A stretch of DNA of 64,000 nt, from positions 1-64,000 of the forward strand of contig JADCRZ010000035.1 of the NCBI GenBank assembly GCA_015069695.1, in the 5' to 3' direction. The notes below the pieces were generated by a model. It was not told where the DNA came from and ran no database searches. It saw only the letters and a list, made by a program, of their open reading frames with translations. This document shows, in pieces, positions 1 to 9,703 of the stretch. The translations under genes were made by a program, and so were the position numbers. The DNA is from Williamsia sp. GTDB lineage: Bacteria > Bacteroidota > Bacteroidia > Chitinophagales > Chitinophagaceae. Within the stretch, counting starts at the first letter, position 1. Each line of letters starts with the position of its first letter.

Positions 1-240
1 AGCTGTCACAATCCTGATAGCAAGGTGATCGGGCCTTCGTACCGGGAAGTGGCTTCCAAAAAATATTCCGTTGCGCAGATCGTGCAGCTGATCCAAAAAC
101 CAGCTGCGGCCCATTGGCCCGATTACGCGACCCGCATGCCTCCGATGGCACATGTGCCGGCAGCAGATTTGACCAGGATCGCACAATGGATCAAAACGCT
201 GGAGCCGGCAGCGAAAGGTGCTGCCGCCAGCACCAGATAA
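1..240 (+). CDS. C-terminal part of a class I cytochrome c domain (5' end outside window)
   Basis: The frame is open from the first base and reads SCHNPDSKVIGPSYREVA, the second half of a CxxCH haem-attachment site followed by the usual class I cytochrome c helix. Further on, RMPPMAHVP supplies the likely axial methionine, and the final helix ends in IAQWI. The first cysteine of the haem motif lies upstream of the window. Such a domain is either a small periplasmic electron carrier or the tail of a larger dehydrogenase or membrane protein; what is visible cannot decide. About 210 bp without a recognisable gene follow before the SusC gene. The domain call is solid, the parent protein unknown. 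Confidence 0.8.
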   Translation, partial: SCHNPDSKVIGPSYREVASKKYSVAQIVQLIQKPAAAHWPDYATRMPPMAHVPAADLTRIAQWIKTLEPAAKGAAASTR

Positions 241-452
241 CTGCAAGGACAGCAAGTATTTCCGGGCTTCCCTTTTCTCTGTATACCATGGCAGCGGGAG
301 GGGAGCCTAACTGGTTCATCAAATCTTATTACCTCACAAAACCAACGCCTGTGCATGAATAAAACGCGCTAATCCTGCCTGAGAACGATCGCTTCACTGT
401 TTAAAGAAAGGTTCGCCCCAAGGCGACTTAACACACATCTTAAAACATTGCC

Positions 453-3400
453 ATGACAAACTTTATCTCAACCAATTTCAGTCTACACAAAAAATTTCTT
501 TACAAGAATCTGTTCATCACTGTCTTCCTGATTTCCTGCATGTCAGCAAGCGCGCAAAATGGAAGCAGAAATCAAGGCGGCGCACCCACTTTCCCAATCA
601 AAGGAAGAGTGGTAGATAAAAACGGCAACGGACTGGCAGGGGCCACCGTTACCGAAAAGGGCCGCCCCGGTAATACCACCTCTACAACGGTAGACGGCAG
701 TTTCAGCATAACAGTCCAGAAACAAGAAACAGCCCTCGTGGTTACGCATGTGGGGTTTCAGTTGGGCGAGCTTCCTGTTAAAGGCGCAGCTTCCGGATTA
801 ACCGTCTCCTTGACACCTGTAGCCGGGTCGCTGGAAGACGTCGTGGTGGTAGGCTATGGTACACAAAAGAAAGCCACTGTAACCGGCGCTGTAAGCAGCG
901 TGAAAGGTGCGGAACTCGTAAAAGCACCCGTTCCCAACATATCGAACGCGGTGGTGGGCAGGGTATCAGGCGTGATCGGCCGGCAGTCGAACGGGGGCCA
1001 GCCGGGCAACGACAATACCAGCTTCTCTATCCGGGGTATCAACACAACCGGCAACAATGCGCCGCTGATTGTAGTGGACAATGTGATCCGCAACAACATC
1101 AACCAGATCGACCCCAACAGCATTGAATCGGTCACGATCCTCAAAGATGCAGCTGCCACAGCCCCCTATGGCCTGGGTGGCGCCAACGGGGTGGTGCTGA
1201 TCACGACAAAACAAGGCAAACTGGGTGCACCGTCCATTTCCCTCAACTCCTGGTACGGTGTGCAGGGCCCTACCTTTTATCCGGAAGTGCTGAGCGCACA
1301 GGATTATATGCGTTTGCGCAACGAGGCTTATTTCAACGAAAATCCAACCTCTACCACGCCGCTGTTTGCACCCAGCAGGATAGACGACTACCAGAAGTTA
1401 AATGCCCAGGATCCGGATAAAAACCCGATCGCCACACCCAAGGACATCGTGAACTTTCATGCGCCGATGACAAGTCATAGTGTACAGGTGAGCGGGGGAT
1501 CCGACCGGGTGAAGTACTATTCCAACCTGGGTTTCTTCAACCAGAAAGGCATGTTCGACCAGATCACTTACACGCGGTATAACTACAGTATGAACCTGGA
1601 GGCCAGGGTGACCAACAGCACTGTATTCTCATTGTCAATGAATGGTTCCCAGGAAAAGAACCGGAACCTGGATCCGCAGCATACTGCTTACAACCTGTTG
1701 CGGGCTACGTACAAGTACATTCCGATAGATCCGTACAGGTTCAGCAACGGGTTATGGAGTGCATCGGCCGGTTTGAGTCCTTATGCAACCATGCAGTCAG
1801 GCGGTTACACCAAGCAATACAATACGACCTTGTTGTCGACGCTGAGTATTGAGCAGAGATTGCCCATAAAGGGTCTGAGTATAAAAGGGTCCATCAGCTA
1901 TGATCCGTTCACGCAAAGCACCAAACAGTTCCATCGTCCATTCTTCTACTACAACATCAACACCGGTACAACACCTTATACCTACACCAAAGTGGCTTCT
2001 ACTGCGGAAGGCCTGGTGGCATATACTTACCTGAACCAGGCTGAATTAAAAAACCAGCAGTTCACCTACCAGGGTTACCTGAATTACCGCAACCAGTTCG
2101 GTAAACATGATGTGACCGGCCTGGTAGTGGCAGAGGCACGCAACAATACATCCGCTAACTTCAATGCAAGGATCAACAACTTTGCGCTGGTTGTGGATGA
2201 ATTTAACTTTGGCAGCTCTAACAGGAATGATTACACGATTACCGGTACATCATCAACCGGCAGCCAGGTAGGGTATGTTTACCGCGTTACAGATGCGATA
2301 GACGGAAAGTATGTTGTGGAAGTATCCGGCCGGTACGACGGGCATTATTTCTTTGCGCCCGGTAAAAGATACGCCTACTTCCCTGCCTTTTCCTTGGGCT
2401 GGGTAGCTTCGCAGGAAAAGTTCCTGAACACGGTACCCTGGCTGAACTTTCTGAAGATAAGAGGATCCTGGGGCAAATCGGGTAACCTGGCGGGCGGTGC
2501 GTTTCAGTACGTAGATGCTTACTCGCTGGCCAGCAACGCGTATGCTTTCGGAGCCGGTACGCTGGTACAAGGCACTTCGCCCACCAACCAGGCCAACCCG
2601 GGCATTACCTGGGAGCAGGCGATCAAATCTGATCTGGGATTTGAGTCAAGAATGTTTGATGGGTTGCTGAGATTGGAAGTGGATGTTTACAAGCAAAAAA
2701 GGTCGGGGATGTTGTTCACCCCGACTACCACGGTACCATCTGAATACGGCATCGGATTGTCGCAGCTGAATATCGGTGAAATGCAGGGTTCCGGCATTGA
2801 GATCACTGCCGGCTCAACGCATAAGTTCGCCAATGGTTTGCTCCTGAGCATTGACGGTACTTTCAGTTATGCCAACAACAAAACACTCAAGATATTTGAG
2901 TCTTCCGCAACCTACAACAACCTCAACAGGAGAAGGACCGGCAGGCCGCTGAACAGCCAGTTTGGTTATAAAAGCGAGGGCCTTTTCCAGAAATCAGACG
3001 ATAAGAACGGGGACGGTCTGATTGATGCAAAAGACGGTTACACCATCACCCAGTTCGGTGACCTGCATCCCGGCGATATAAAGTATGCTGATCTGTCGGG
3101 ACCCAACGGAAAACCGGATGGCAAGATAGATGCGAATGACGAAACCTATATCGGAAATGCACCGCAACCGCTGATCAATTACGGCATCAACCTGTCTGCA
3201 AACTGGAAAGGATTTGATGCAACGGTGTTCTTCCAGGGATCCGCCAAATCGGCTATCGGTACGTTGGGTTTTCTGACCCAACCGTTCAATGTAAACAACA
3301 GCAACGCAGGGTATGAGTATTTCAACAACCGCTGGACGCCTGCTACGCCCGATGCCAAATACCCGAGGGCAAACCAGGCGCCTTATTCAAACAATTCGCA

Positions 3401-3662
3401 GGCCACTGATTTCTGGATCAAGGATGCCAGCTTCCTGAAGCTGAGAACGGTTACAGTCGGTTACAGCATTCCGGGTTCTGTGATGCGTGCATTAAAGATC
3501 AAGGGGATCAGGATTTTTGCAACCGGACAAAACATCCTGACCCTGAGCAAGATCAACTGGATCGATCCGGAAGTGGCCAGCGGCACCGGCGCCAACCCGC
3601 AGGCAGAAACCGTCTTCCCCTTACAGAAGAGCCTGACCTTTGGCTTGAATGCAAATTTTTAG
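453..3662 (+). CDS. SusC/RagA-family TonB-linked outer membrane protein
   Basis: Outer-membrane barrel of a Sus-type uptake system, importing oligosaccharides with energy from TonB. The 1069-residue protein has a signal peptide ending near ASAQ (residue 35), a carboxypeptidase-regulatory-like domain at about 48-125, and the SusC signature EDVVVVGYGTQKK at about 128-140 leading into the plug. The rest is a long beta barrel with the calcium-loop-like stretch NGDGLID that is common in the family. The partner SusD follows after 24 bp, so the two form one transcription unit. The glycan cannot be read from the sequence, but the neighbouring pectin-lyase-fold and GH43 proteins point to pectic or arabinan side chains. 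Confidence 0.95.
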   Translation: MTNFISTNFSLHKKFLYKNLFITVFLISCMSASAQNGSRNQGGAPTFPIKGRVVDKNGNGLAGATVTEKGRPGNTTSTTVDGSFSITVQKQETALVVTHVGFQLGELPVKGAASGLTVSLTPVAGSLEDVVVVGYGTQKKATVTGAVSSVKGAELVKAPVPNISNAVVGRVSGVIGRQSNGGQPGNDNTSFSIRGINTTGNNAPLIVVDNVIRNNINQIDPNSIESVTILKDAAATAPYGLGGANGVVLITTKQGKLGAPSISLNSWYGVQGPTFYPEVLSAQDYMRLRNEAYFNENPTSTTPLFAPSRIDDYQKLNAQDPDKNPIATPKDIVNFHAPMTSHSVQVSGGSDRVKYYSNLGFFNQKGMFDQITYTRYNYSMNLEARVTNSTVFSLSMNGSQEKNRNLDPQHTAYNLLRATYKYIPIDPYRFSNGLWSASAGLSPYATMQSGGYTKQYNTTLLSTLSIEQRLPIKGLSIKGSISYDPFTQSTKQFHRPFFYYNINTGTTPYTYTKVASTAEGLVAYTYLNQAELKNQQFTYQGYLNYRNQFGKHDVTGLVVAEARNNTSANFNARINNFALVVDEFNFGSSNRNDYTITGTSSTGSQVGYVYRVTDAIDGKYVVEVSGRYDGHYFFAPGKRYAYFPAFSLGWVASQEKFLNTVPWLNFLKIRGSWGKSGNLAGGAFQYVDAYSLASNAYAFGAGTLVQGTSPTNQANPGITWEQAIKSDLGFESRMFDGLLRLEVDVYKQKRSGMLFTPTTTVPSEYGIGLSQLNIGEMQGSGIEITAGSTHKFANGLLLSIDGTFSYANNKTLKIFESSATYNNLNRRRTGRPLNSQFGYKSEGLFQKSDDKNGDGLIDAKDGYTITQFGDLHPGDIKYADLSGPNGKPDGKIDANDETYIGNAPQPLINYGINLSANWKGFDATVFFQGSAKSAIGTLGFLTQPFNVNNSNAGYEYFNNRWTPATPDAKYPRANQAPYSNNSQATDFWIKDASFLKLRTVTVGYSIPGSVMRALKIKGIRIFATGQNILTLSKINWIDPEVASGTGANPQAETVFPLQKSLTFGLNANF

Positions 3663-3686
3663 TTTATCAGAATAAATCAAAAAAGC

Positions 3687-5477
3687 ATGATCAACATAAA
3701 ATTCTCTAAAAGGATCGCATTTGTTGCCGTTCTTTTTACCGCCTTCTCCTGCAACAAGTACCTGGATGACAATGTGAACAAATCTACCGTGACCGAGGAA
3801 ACGCAATGGGCGTCGGAAGTAACGGCAGATATATTTCTGAACGCGGTTTACCAGCAGCTTTCCAACATGAACAACACGCCGGATTATCTGGACGATTTTA
3901 CGGATGACAATGACGGCGGTATTTACTGGCGGTCGTGGAGGTGGAAACAAGGTATTGTAGGGCCGTCGAACGATGGCGGTTTGCCCATGGGCGAAACCAA
4001 CCAGGGCCCGCATGGAAACTACGCTGATTGGTCTGCCGCATACAGTAAGATCAGGAGATGCAATGTCTTTATCCAGAAAGTAACGGAAAACAAAGCCGGT
4101 ACTTTTACAGCGGCCTGGTCAGCAAAGCGGATCGATGAGGCGAAGTTTTTACGGGCTTACTGGTATGCCATGTTGTGGCAGCATGTTGGCGGCCTGCCTG
4201 TTATTACCAAAGTGCTGAGTAATACGGACGGAAGCGAAATATACTACGCCCGGAATACATTTGAGGAAACCTTCAATTTTATCGTCAGCGAATTAGACAC
4301 TGTGATCAACAACAACAAACTGGCGGTCAAGTACAATGCAGGCAATGCCGATGCAGGCCGTGCCACGCTGGGCGCTGCACTGATGCTGAAAGGCTGGGTG
4401 CAACTGTATGGCGCCAGTCCGCTTTTCAACTCCGGTACTTACCCTTTAAGTGACCCGGGCAACCTGGTGCACTTTGCCACGGCAAGCAGCGCCAGATGGG
4501 CCACTGCAGCCGCAACGTTCAAGAAGTTCATGGACAGCTATACGCAGTACAGCCTGTTCGCCGAGCAGGATAAGCTCTGGTATACGGCCAATGAGTATAA
4601 TTCGGAGGTGATCTGGGACAGGCAGAATGTAGCGACTGCCATCCCTAATAACATCGACCAGTTTGGCGGACCCGTGTATATTTTAGGCTCTTACCATACC
4701 TGGGGAAACTACAACCCCACACAGGAACTGGTGGATGATTTCAGGATGGCAAACGGCAAAAGGATTTCTGATCCAACCTCCGGTTACGATCCGCAAAAGC
4801 CGTATGTGGGCCGGGAGAACCGCTTCTACCAGTTTGTGGTATTTGACGGTGCCACGTACAAACAGGACTGGATGCCGAGGGCAGATATTATTTATACCCG
4901 CATCAACAAGGTAAAGAAAGAAGACAACGAGATCGATTTTGCCACCGGCGATGTAAGCAATACGGCTTATTATTTTAAAAAGAAGCTGAACAACCTGGCG
5001 CCGGAAGGCGGTTCGCAAAACGGCACCAATTATATTTACTACCGCTTTGCCGAGGTGTTGCTGGGTTATGCCGAAGCGCAGAATGAGGCAGTGGGCCCCG
5101 ATGCTTCCGTGTATGCAGCCGTGAACAAGATCAGGCAGCGTACCTCCACCAACCTGCCTGCCCTGGAACCCGGCCTCACGCAGGCACAAATGCGCCAGGA
5201 GATCAGGGACCAGCGCAGGATTGAATTGTGTTTTGAAGCCAAGCGTTTCTACGACATCATCCGCTGGAAAATTGCCAAAGACGTTATGAACGTTGACCTG
5301 CACGGCATGAAGATCACCAACACAGTGCCGGCGGACAACAGCGGTGTCTGGAAATACGAACCAGTCGGGCTCAACCACCCGCATGTGTTTACGGATAAGA
5401 TGTATATGAACCCTGTTCCGCAAAGCGTGATCGACAACAATTCCAAATTGAAAACACAACAAAATCCGGGTTATTAA
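3687..5477 (+). CDS. SusD/RagB-family surface glycan-binding lipoprotein
   Basis: Lipid-anchored lid protein that captures glycan for the SusC barrel encoded just upstream. It has 596 residues, with a short signal and a relaxed Bacteroidota lipobox, AFSC, whose cysteine is residue 22. The typical start CNKYLDDNVNKSTVTEE follows, then TPR-like helical repeats and the C-terminal RagB/SusD region (RRIELCFEAKRFYDIIRWK, then MNPVPQSVIDNN close to the end). Length and order fit the family. A strong hairpin directly after the stop codon closes the unit. Confidence 0.95.
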   Translation: MINIKFSKRIAFVAVLFTAFSCNKYLDDNVNKSTVTEETQWASEVTADIFLNAVYQQLSNMNNTPDYLDDFTDDNDGGIYWRSWRWKQGIVGPSNDGGLPMGETNQGPHGNYADWSAAYSKIRRCNVFIQKVTENKAGTFTAAWSAKRIDEAKFLRAYWYAMLWQHVGGLPVITKVLSNTDGSEIYYARNTFEETFNFIVSELDTVINNNKLAVKYNAGNADAGRATLGAALMLKGWVQLYGASPLFNSGTYPLSDPGNLVHFATASSARWATAAATFKKFMDSYTQYSLFAEQDKLWYTANEYNSEVIWDRQNVATAIPNNIDQFGGPVYILGSYHTWGNYNPTQELVDDFRMANGKRISDPTSGYDPQKPYVGRENRFYQFVVFDGATYKQDWMPRADIIYTRINKVKKEDNEIDFATGDVSNTAYYFKKKLNNLAPEGGSQNGTNYIYYRFAEVLLGYAEAQNEAVGPDASVYAAVNKIRQRTSTNLPALEPGLTQAQMRQEIRDQRRIELCFEAKRFYDIIRWKIAKDVMNVDLHGMKITNTVPADNSGVWKYEPVGLNHPHVFTDKMYMNPVPQSVIDNNSKLKTQQNPGY

Positions 5478-5494
5478 CGCCCATACAGACTGAC

Positions 5495-5536
5495 CAATCA
5501 AAGGGGCTGCTTTACCTGAAGCAGCCCCTTTGATTG
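5495..5536 (+). terminator. Strong hairpin terminator after the SusC/SusD unit
   Basis: An 18-bp perfect stem (left arm 5495-5512, right arm 5519-5536) encloses a 6-nt loop and starts 17 bp after the SusD stop codon. The core is AAAGGGGCTGCTT paired with AAGCAGCCCCTTT. The following T-run is poor, so it may act partly as an mRNA-stabilising 3' end. Confidence 0.75.
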
Positions 5537-5554
5537 ATAACTTACTAAGTTATC
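5536..5554. promoter_or_regulatory. 19-bp perfect palindrome, operator-like
   Basis: GATAACTTA and TAAGTTATC flank a single central C, giving two 9-bp arms. It abuts the terminator stem and lies 100 bp upstream of the pectin-lyase-fold gene. The near-zero spacer is more typical of a dimeric repressor site than of an RNA hairpin. No binding protein can be named. Confidence 0.4.
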
Positions 5555-5654
5555 AGCATGGCTGTTCCGTACTAAACCGGCGCTCCGCATTCAGCCGGAT
5601 AACGGTCGGGTACAAACGATCATCAACGTGTATATAACAAGCTAAGCAATTGCC

Positions 5655-7301
5655 ATGAGAATCTACCTCCACTTGATAGCTGCTTTTGTTTTCTGCCTGG
5701 GCATTTGCTCAGCCAAGGCCCAGGACATGCCGCCCACCACATCACTTGTGTACCCGGGCGTAGACGGCAAGCTGGTTTACGTTGCTGACAGCCTGGGCAA
5801 TAAGATCCCGGATTTTTCCAACGCTGGGTATAAAGGTGGGGGCGTTGCTATACCCTATGTACCGGTGAAAGCAACGGTATGGCCGCGGCCGGGCGACAAT
5901 GCAGACAACATCCAGGCTGCCATCGACAAAGTGGCTGCCCTGTCTCCTGATGCTGCGGGGTTCAGAGGTGCTGTACTGCTGAAGATGGGTGCGTATGAGC
6001 TGGAAAAACCTGTTGCCATCAAGACTTCGGGCATTGTGTTGCGGGGAGAAGGCATGAGCGATGTAGGTACGATCCTGATCGGTAAAACGCCCAAGGAAAC
6101 GGCTGCACAGGGCGCACCACGCGGTGGAAGACCTGCGCTGGTCAACATCACCGGCCTTTCCGGATGGATGCCACAGGAAGAAACAAAGCAAACCATTTCA
6201 GATAAGTATGTACCCGTTGGTGCGAGAAGCTTTTCAGTTGCATCTGCAAAGGGGTTTAAAGCGGGAGACAAGGTGCTGGTGCGCCGCAATGGCAATGAAG
6301 ACTGGGTCAGGGAACTGGGACAGGATTCCCTATCCGCCGGAAGATACAGGTGGAGGCCCTTCGTGATCAGCTACGACAGGGTAGTGACTGAGGTAAAAGG
6401 CAATAACATTACCATTGACGCGCCTGTTTTTTGCGCCATAGAAAGCCGCTGGGGTGGGGGCGAGATCGTGAAATACAACGATACCGGGCGTATTGAACAG
6501 GTAGGGATCGAAAACCTCCGGGGCGTTTCAGAATACAACCCTTCGGTAAGGATGAAAGCGTATGGTAATATGGACCGGGGCAACTTTGACGGGCCTGGTT
6601 CCAAATACGAAGGAGATGAATACTACTCGGATGAAAACCACTATTTCAATTTCATCAATTTCGCCAATGTAAAGAACGGATGGGTCCGTAATATTACCGC
6701 CCTTCATTTTGGCAGCAGTGTGGTACAAACGGTTGCCAGTACAAAGTGGATCACCGTGCAGGATTGCCAATCATGGGAACCGGTTTCCATCAGGGCAGGA
6801 GCCCGGCGTTTTACCTACCAGCTGAATGGGCAGTTGTCGCTTGTGCAAAGATGTTTCTCCCAGAAGGGCAGGCATTCATTCGTGATGCAAACTTCTTCTT
6901 CCAGCGGCAATGTTTTTTTCAACAGCGAAGCCGTGAATCCCTATTCATCCAGCGAACCGCACGCCAATTGGGTGAACGGCGCCCTGTATGATAACATCAA
7001 AGCACCGCTGACAGCCCGGTTCTGGAAAGACATCACCATTGGATGGGCAGGCGCAAATATTGTATTCTGGAATTGCGAAGGAGACTTTTTGATCCAGCAA
7101 CCGCCCACGGCACAAAATTATTCTTTTGGACACCTGGGCGTCGCCTCCGTTATTTTCAACAGGGAACTGCAGGAACTGAAAAAACCGAATGGATATATTG
7201 AATCTATGGACCGGCATGTAACACCTAAAAGTCTTTACCTGACCCAGCTCAAGGAACGCCTGGGGGCAGGTGCGGTGGAAAATATCAGCAACCATTTTTG
7301 A
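5655..7301 (+). CDS. Secreted right-handed beta-helix (pectin-lyase-fold) protein
   Basis: Secreted 548-residue protein with a signal peptide ending near AKAQ (residue 23). The N-terminal part (NIQAAIDKVAAL, then GAVLLKMGAYELEKPVAIKTSGIVLRGEG) is the classic start of pectate-lyase-superfamily parallel beta helices. It is followed by repeated short strands such as NWVNGALYDNI and IVFWNCEGDFL. Members are polysaccharide lyases, glycosidases or structural binders. I cannot assign catalytic residues, so lyase activity is an inference from the fold and from the adjoining SusC/SusD pair. It is convergent with the bicupin-lactonase gene, whose stop is 33 bp away. Confidence 0.75.
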   Translation: MRIYLHLIAAFVFCLGICSAKAQDMPPTTSLVYPGVDGKLVYVADSLGNKIPDFSNAGYKGGGVAIPYVPVKATVWPRPGDNADNIQAAIDKVAALSPDAAGFRGAVLLKMGAYELEKPVAIKTSGIVLRGEGMSDVGTILIGKTPKETAAQGAPRGGRPALVNITGLSGWMPQEETKQTISDKYVPVGARSFSVASAKGFKAGDKVLVRRNGNEDWVRELGQDSLSAGRYRWRPFVISYDRVVTEVKGNNITIDAPVFCAIESRWGGGEIVKYNDTGRIEQVGIENLRGVSEYNPSVRMKAYGNMDRGNFDGPGSKYEGDEYYSDENHYFNFINFANVKNGWVRNITALHFGSSVVQTVASTKWITVQDCQSWEPVSIRAGARRFTYQLNGQLSLVQRCFSQKGRHSFVMQTSSSSGNVFFNSEAVNPYSSSEPHANWVNGALYDNIKAPLTARFWKDITIGWAGANIVFWNCEGDFLIQQPPTAQNYSFGHLGVASVIFNRELQELKKPNGYIESMDRHVTPKSLYLTQLKERLGAGAVENISNHF

Positions 7302-7334
7302 TATCGCAGCCAATACACGTCACAGGGAAAGTAG

Positions 7335-9278
7335 TTACAAGTACTGCACAAATCCTTCCATATTGGTACGGATCTTATACACCTTGCTATAGCTGACAAT
7401 GTACAGTGTTTTCATATCACTGTCGCCAAAACAAAGGCTCACGGGAAATGACGGCAGGTTGATCATGCCTATAAATAGGCCCTGCGCATTAAATATCTGT
7501 ACGCCGTAATAAGTGGCTACGTAAATATTTCCTTTCTTGTCGATGGCCATGCCATCGGCACTGGAAGACCGGCCTTTTCTGTCCATTACCTGATCGATGA
7601 GAAACAATTTGGCAAACTTCCGTCCGTTGCCGATGGTGCCATCCGGCTGCACATCGTATGCCCAGATAAAATTGTCTTTGTCGCTTTTGACAGGATACCA
7701 GGATTCGTCGTCATAACAGTTGTTGATGTAAAGCGTTTTTCCATCGGGTGAAAGCAGGATGCCGTTGGGCATGGCAAACTCATTGGGTTTGGTAAGCCTT
7801 GTTATGGGGCCTTGCGGAGAAACATAATACACGGCCCGGCCCGGTTGAAATTTTTCTTTTTCCATTGTGAACTGCGGGTCGGTAAAATAAATGCCGCCTT
7901 TGGCATCCGTGATCACGTCATTGGGCCCATCGATCGGTTTCCCCTCCCATTTATCCGCGATCGTTTTTACAATTTTTCCATCAGTCGTCATCTCCACAAG
8001 CCGGTGCCCTATCATATCGCATACAAGCAGGTGGCCGTTTTTGTAAGGATAGAGCCCGTTGGTCTGCATCTTGCCTTCTGTAATGTTCCTGTAACGGCCT
8101 GAAGGGTCCAGCTCTACGGTAGAACTCTTTTGAGGATCTGCTGTAAAGTTCTGGTCGAAGTACATATTGGAAAGATATATTTTGCCATTCAGCCACTTGG
8201 GCCCTTCGGTGAATGTGAGCAGGGGCTTTTGTTTTTGGCCATCAACAAGCAGTTCCGGTTTGGCATTTCCCGGAATAATTGCATGAAAGGCGGCCAGTCT
8301 TTGTTTTTCTTTTTCCGCGTAATCCTCCCGGGCCGGCCAGAATACGTCAAGGGCATCGCAGCCAAGGTCTCCGATCCGGGCGCCATGAACCAGGTTGGCA
8401 GGAATCCGGACAACGTTATTGGGTTTCATGCCTTGTTCGCTGTTCAGTAATATTTCATCGCAGGCGCCCCGCAACACAAACATCATTTGTTCTTCGGGAT
8501 GTATATGATGCGGAAAGCTGGAATTTGGCTCCATGGAAATAAAGCTGAGCTGGGTATTCTTTCCTGTAACCAACCTGGAGTAGGCACCAGGCAGCAACTC
8601 GGTAAGCTGAAGATCATACAAGTCGTACACCTTACCTGGCTTTACATTGGGTGTTTGGGCGGTTTCCACATCTGCCATGCCGGCCGGAAGGTTTTTGATG
8701 CCTGCTTTTTGCAGGTAATCAAGCCGCAATGGGCTGTAAGCCTCCAGCAGTTTGGCGCCGCCTGCTCCGGCAATCACTGCATGCTTTGTTCCCCTTTCCA
8801 GGTAAATAAAATCTGTTCTGGGCGTACCGCCGTGCGTTCCATCCGGGGCCTCCCTCTTCTTTGAGATCATGGTTACCGGCAAGCCGTTGACTGATTGCTC
8901 AACTGATCCTTCCAGCACAAACACAAACCGGTCTGCCGGCAGCACCTCTTCCGGAACTTGGGCGTTTGGGGCTAACCGGAGCACACTGATCATGGTGCCA
9001 CTGCCCCAGAAGAGCCGGGCAGAAACACCCGGATACAGCAGGGTGCTATCCAGCCTGGTTATATCTGTTACTTTAGCTGCTTCCAGGTTGGATGCAATGG
9101 TTGTTTGGGGCAGTCCTGAAAGCGTTCTTTCAGTTAGCTGATGTGCTGAGATCAATGCTCTATTTTCCTTTTGCCAGGCAGGTTCGGTGGGGGAACCCGG
9201 GTTGCACCGGGTCAGGCCAATCAGACCTATGGCAAGCAGGCCTTTCCACAAAAGCCTTTTCATACGGGAAGCTATCAT
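7335..9278 (-). CDS. Bicupin-SMP-30/gluconolactonase fusion, probable lipoprotein
   Basis: A 647-residue exported protein; the segment LAIGLIGLTRCNPG looks like a relaxed lipobox. Two cupin domains occupy about residues 60-330; the second carries the metal-site motif HHIHPEEQ. From about 340 on comes a six-bladed SMP-30/LRE propeller with the expected metal-ligand motifs TEGPKW (Glu), GPNDV (Asn) and SADGMAID (Asp). SMP-30 proteins hydrolyse sugar lactones such as glucono- or arabinono-lactone, and cupins of the KdgF type act on uronate intermediates. The fusion suggests sequential steps on oxidised sugars outside the cytoplasm. A second possible start is the Met five codons in, just before KRLLWK. 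Substrate is not certain. Confidence 0.8.
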   Translation of the reverse strand: MIASRMKRLLWKGLLAIGLIGLTRCNPGSPTEPAWQKENRALISAHQLTERTLSGLPQTTIASNLEAAKVTDITRLDSTLLYPGVSARLFWGSGTMISVLRLAPNAQVPEEVLPADRFVFVLEGSVEQSVNGLPVTMISKKREAPDGTHGGTPRTDFIYLERGTKHAVIAGAGGAKLLEAYSPLRLDYLQKAGIKNLPAGMADVETAQTPNVKPGKVYDLYDLQLTELLPGAYSRLVTGKNTQLSFISMEPNSSFPHHIHPEEQMMFVLRGACDEILLNSEQGMKPNNVVRIPANLVHGARIGDLGCDALDVFWPAREDYAEKEKQRLAAFHAIIPGNAKPELLVDGQKQKPLLTFTEGPKWLNGKIYLSNMYFDQNFTADPQKSSTVELDPSGRYRNITEGKMQTNGLYPYKNGHLLVCDMIGHRLVEMTTDGKIVKTIADKWEGKPIDGPNDVITDAKGGIYFTDPQFTMEKEKFQPGRAVYYVSPQGPITRLTKPNEFAMPNGILLSPDGKTLYINNCYDDESWYPVKSDKDNFIWAYDVQPDGTIGNGRKFAKLFLIDQVMDRKGRSSSADGMAIDKKGNIYVATYYGVQIFNAQGLFIGMINLPSFPVSLCFGDSDMKTLYIVSYSKVYKIRTNMEGFVQYL

Positions 9279-9334
9279 ACTAATTATCGCGTTGAGTTAG
9301 GGACTGAAAAGTAGAAGTTTTATTGCAGGAGATT

Positions 9335-9370
9335 GTACAGGATTCAACGCCGGATTATTCTTAACTTTTT
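9335..9370 (+). promoter_or_regulatory. Degenerate fourth copy of the 36-bp upstream element
   Basis: This stretch begins TGTACAGGATT, identical over 11 bases to the copies near 35.7 and 45.8 kb, and keeps CGGA and the T-rich end. By eye it matches the 45.8-kb copy at about 25 of 36 positions. Unlike the other copies it has no clear -7 box 17 bases downstream, so it may be decayed or serve another geometry. It lies in the 425-bp gap between the lactonase gene and the next secreted protein. Confidence 0.4.
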
Positions 9371-9379
9371 TCTTCCAGG

Positions 9380-9661
9380 ATGACCGGCAGGAAACTGGGG
9401 AAGTGTCGGCTTTATCAACATTTGTTCCATCTATTTCAACAAATAAACCATGCAGAAGCGGGTGCTTCCGATAGCTTTGTTCCGCCGGTTCGCACGCCTG
9501 AGGCCAGATTCATCAAACACGCCGGGAATGTGAACAGGGTTGTGCATATGGATTACTCGGTGAACCTGACCGTGCAGAACATGCTCGTGGCATCAAAGGA
9601 TACGTTGGTGATGCGTGACCGCGCGCAGTCGTTGGAAACCTTTACGCCTGTTTACAAATAA
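9380..9661 (+). other. Unrecognised open frame, possible gene remnant
   Basis: An open frame of 93 codons in the 425-bp gap 9279-9703. The second half (EARFIKHAGNVNRVVHMDYSV, continuing to FTPVYK) reads like the tail of a real protein, while the first part has unusual composition. I recognise no family. It may be the 3' end of a gene whose front was lost when the region was rearranged, or simply non-coding. Confidence 0.2.
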
Positions 9662-9703
9662 TGGTTTGCTGAAGTAATCATCCTTGTTATAAAAGAATCT
9701 ACG

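Noticed and set aside
4683-5501. A long open frame (272 codons) opposite the SusD gene.
   Set aside because: It is fully antisense to a well-supported gene and shows no family motif.
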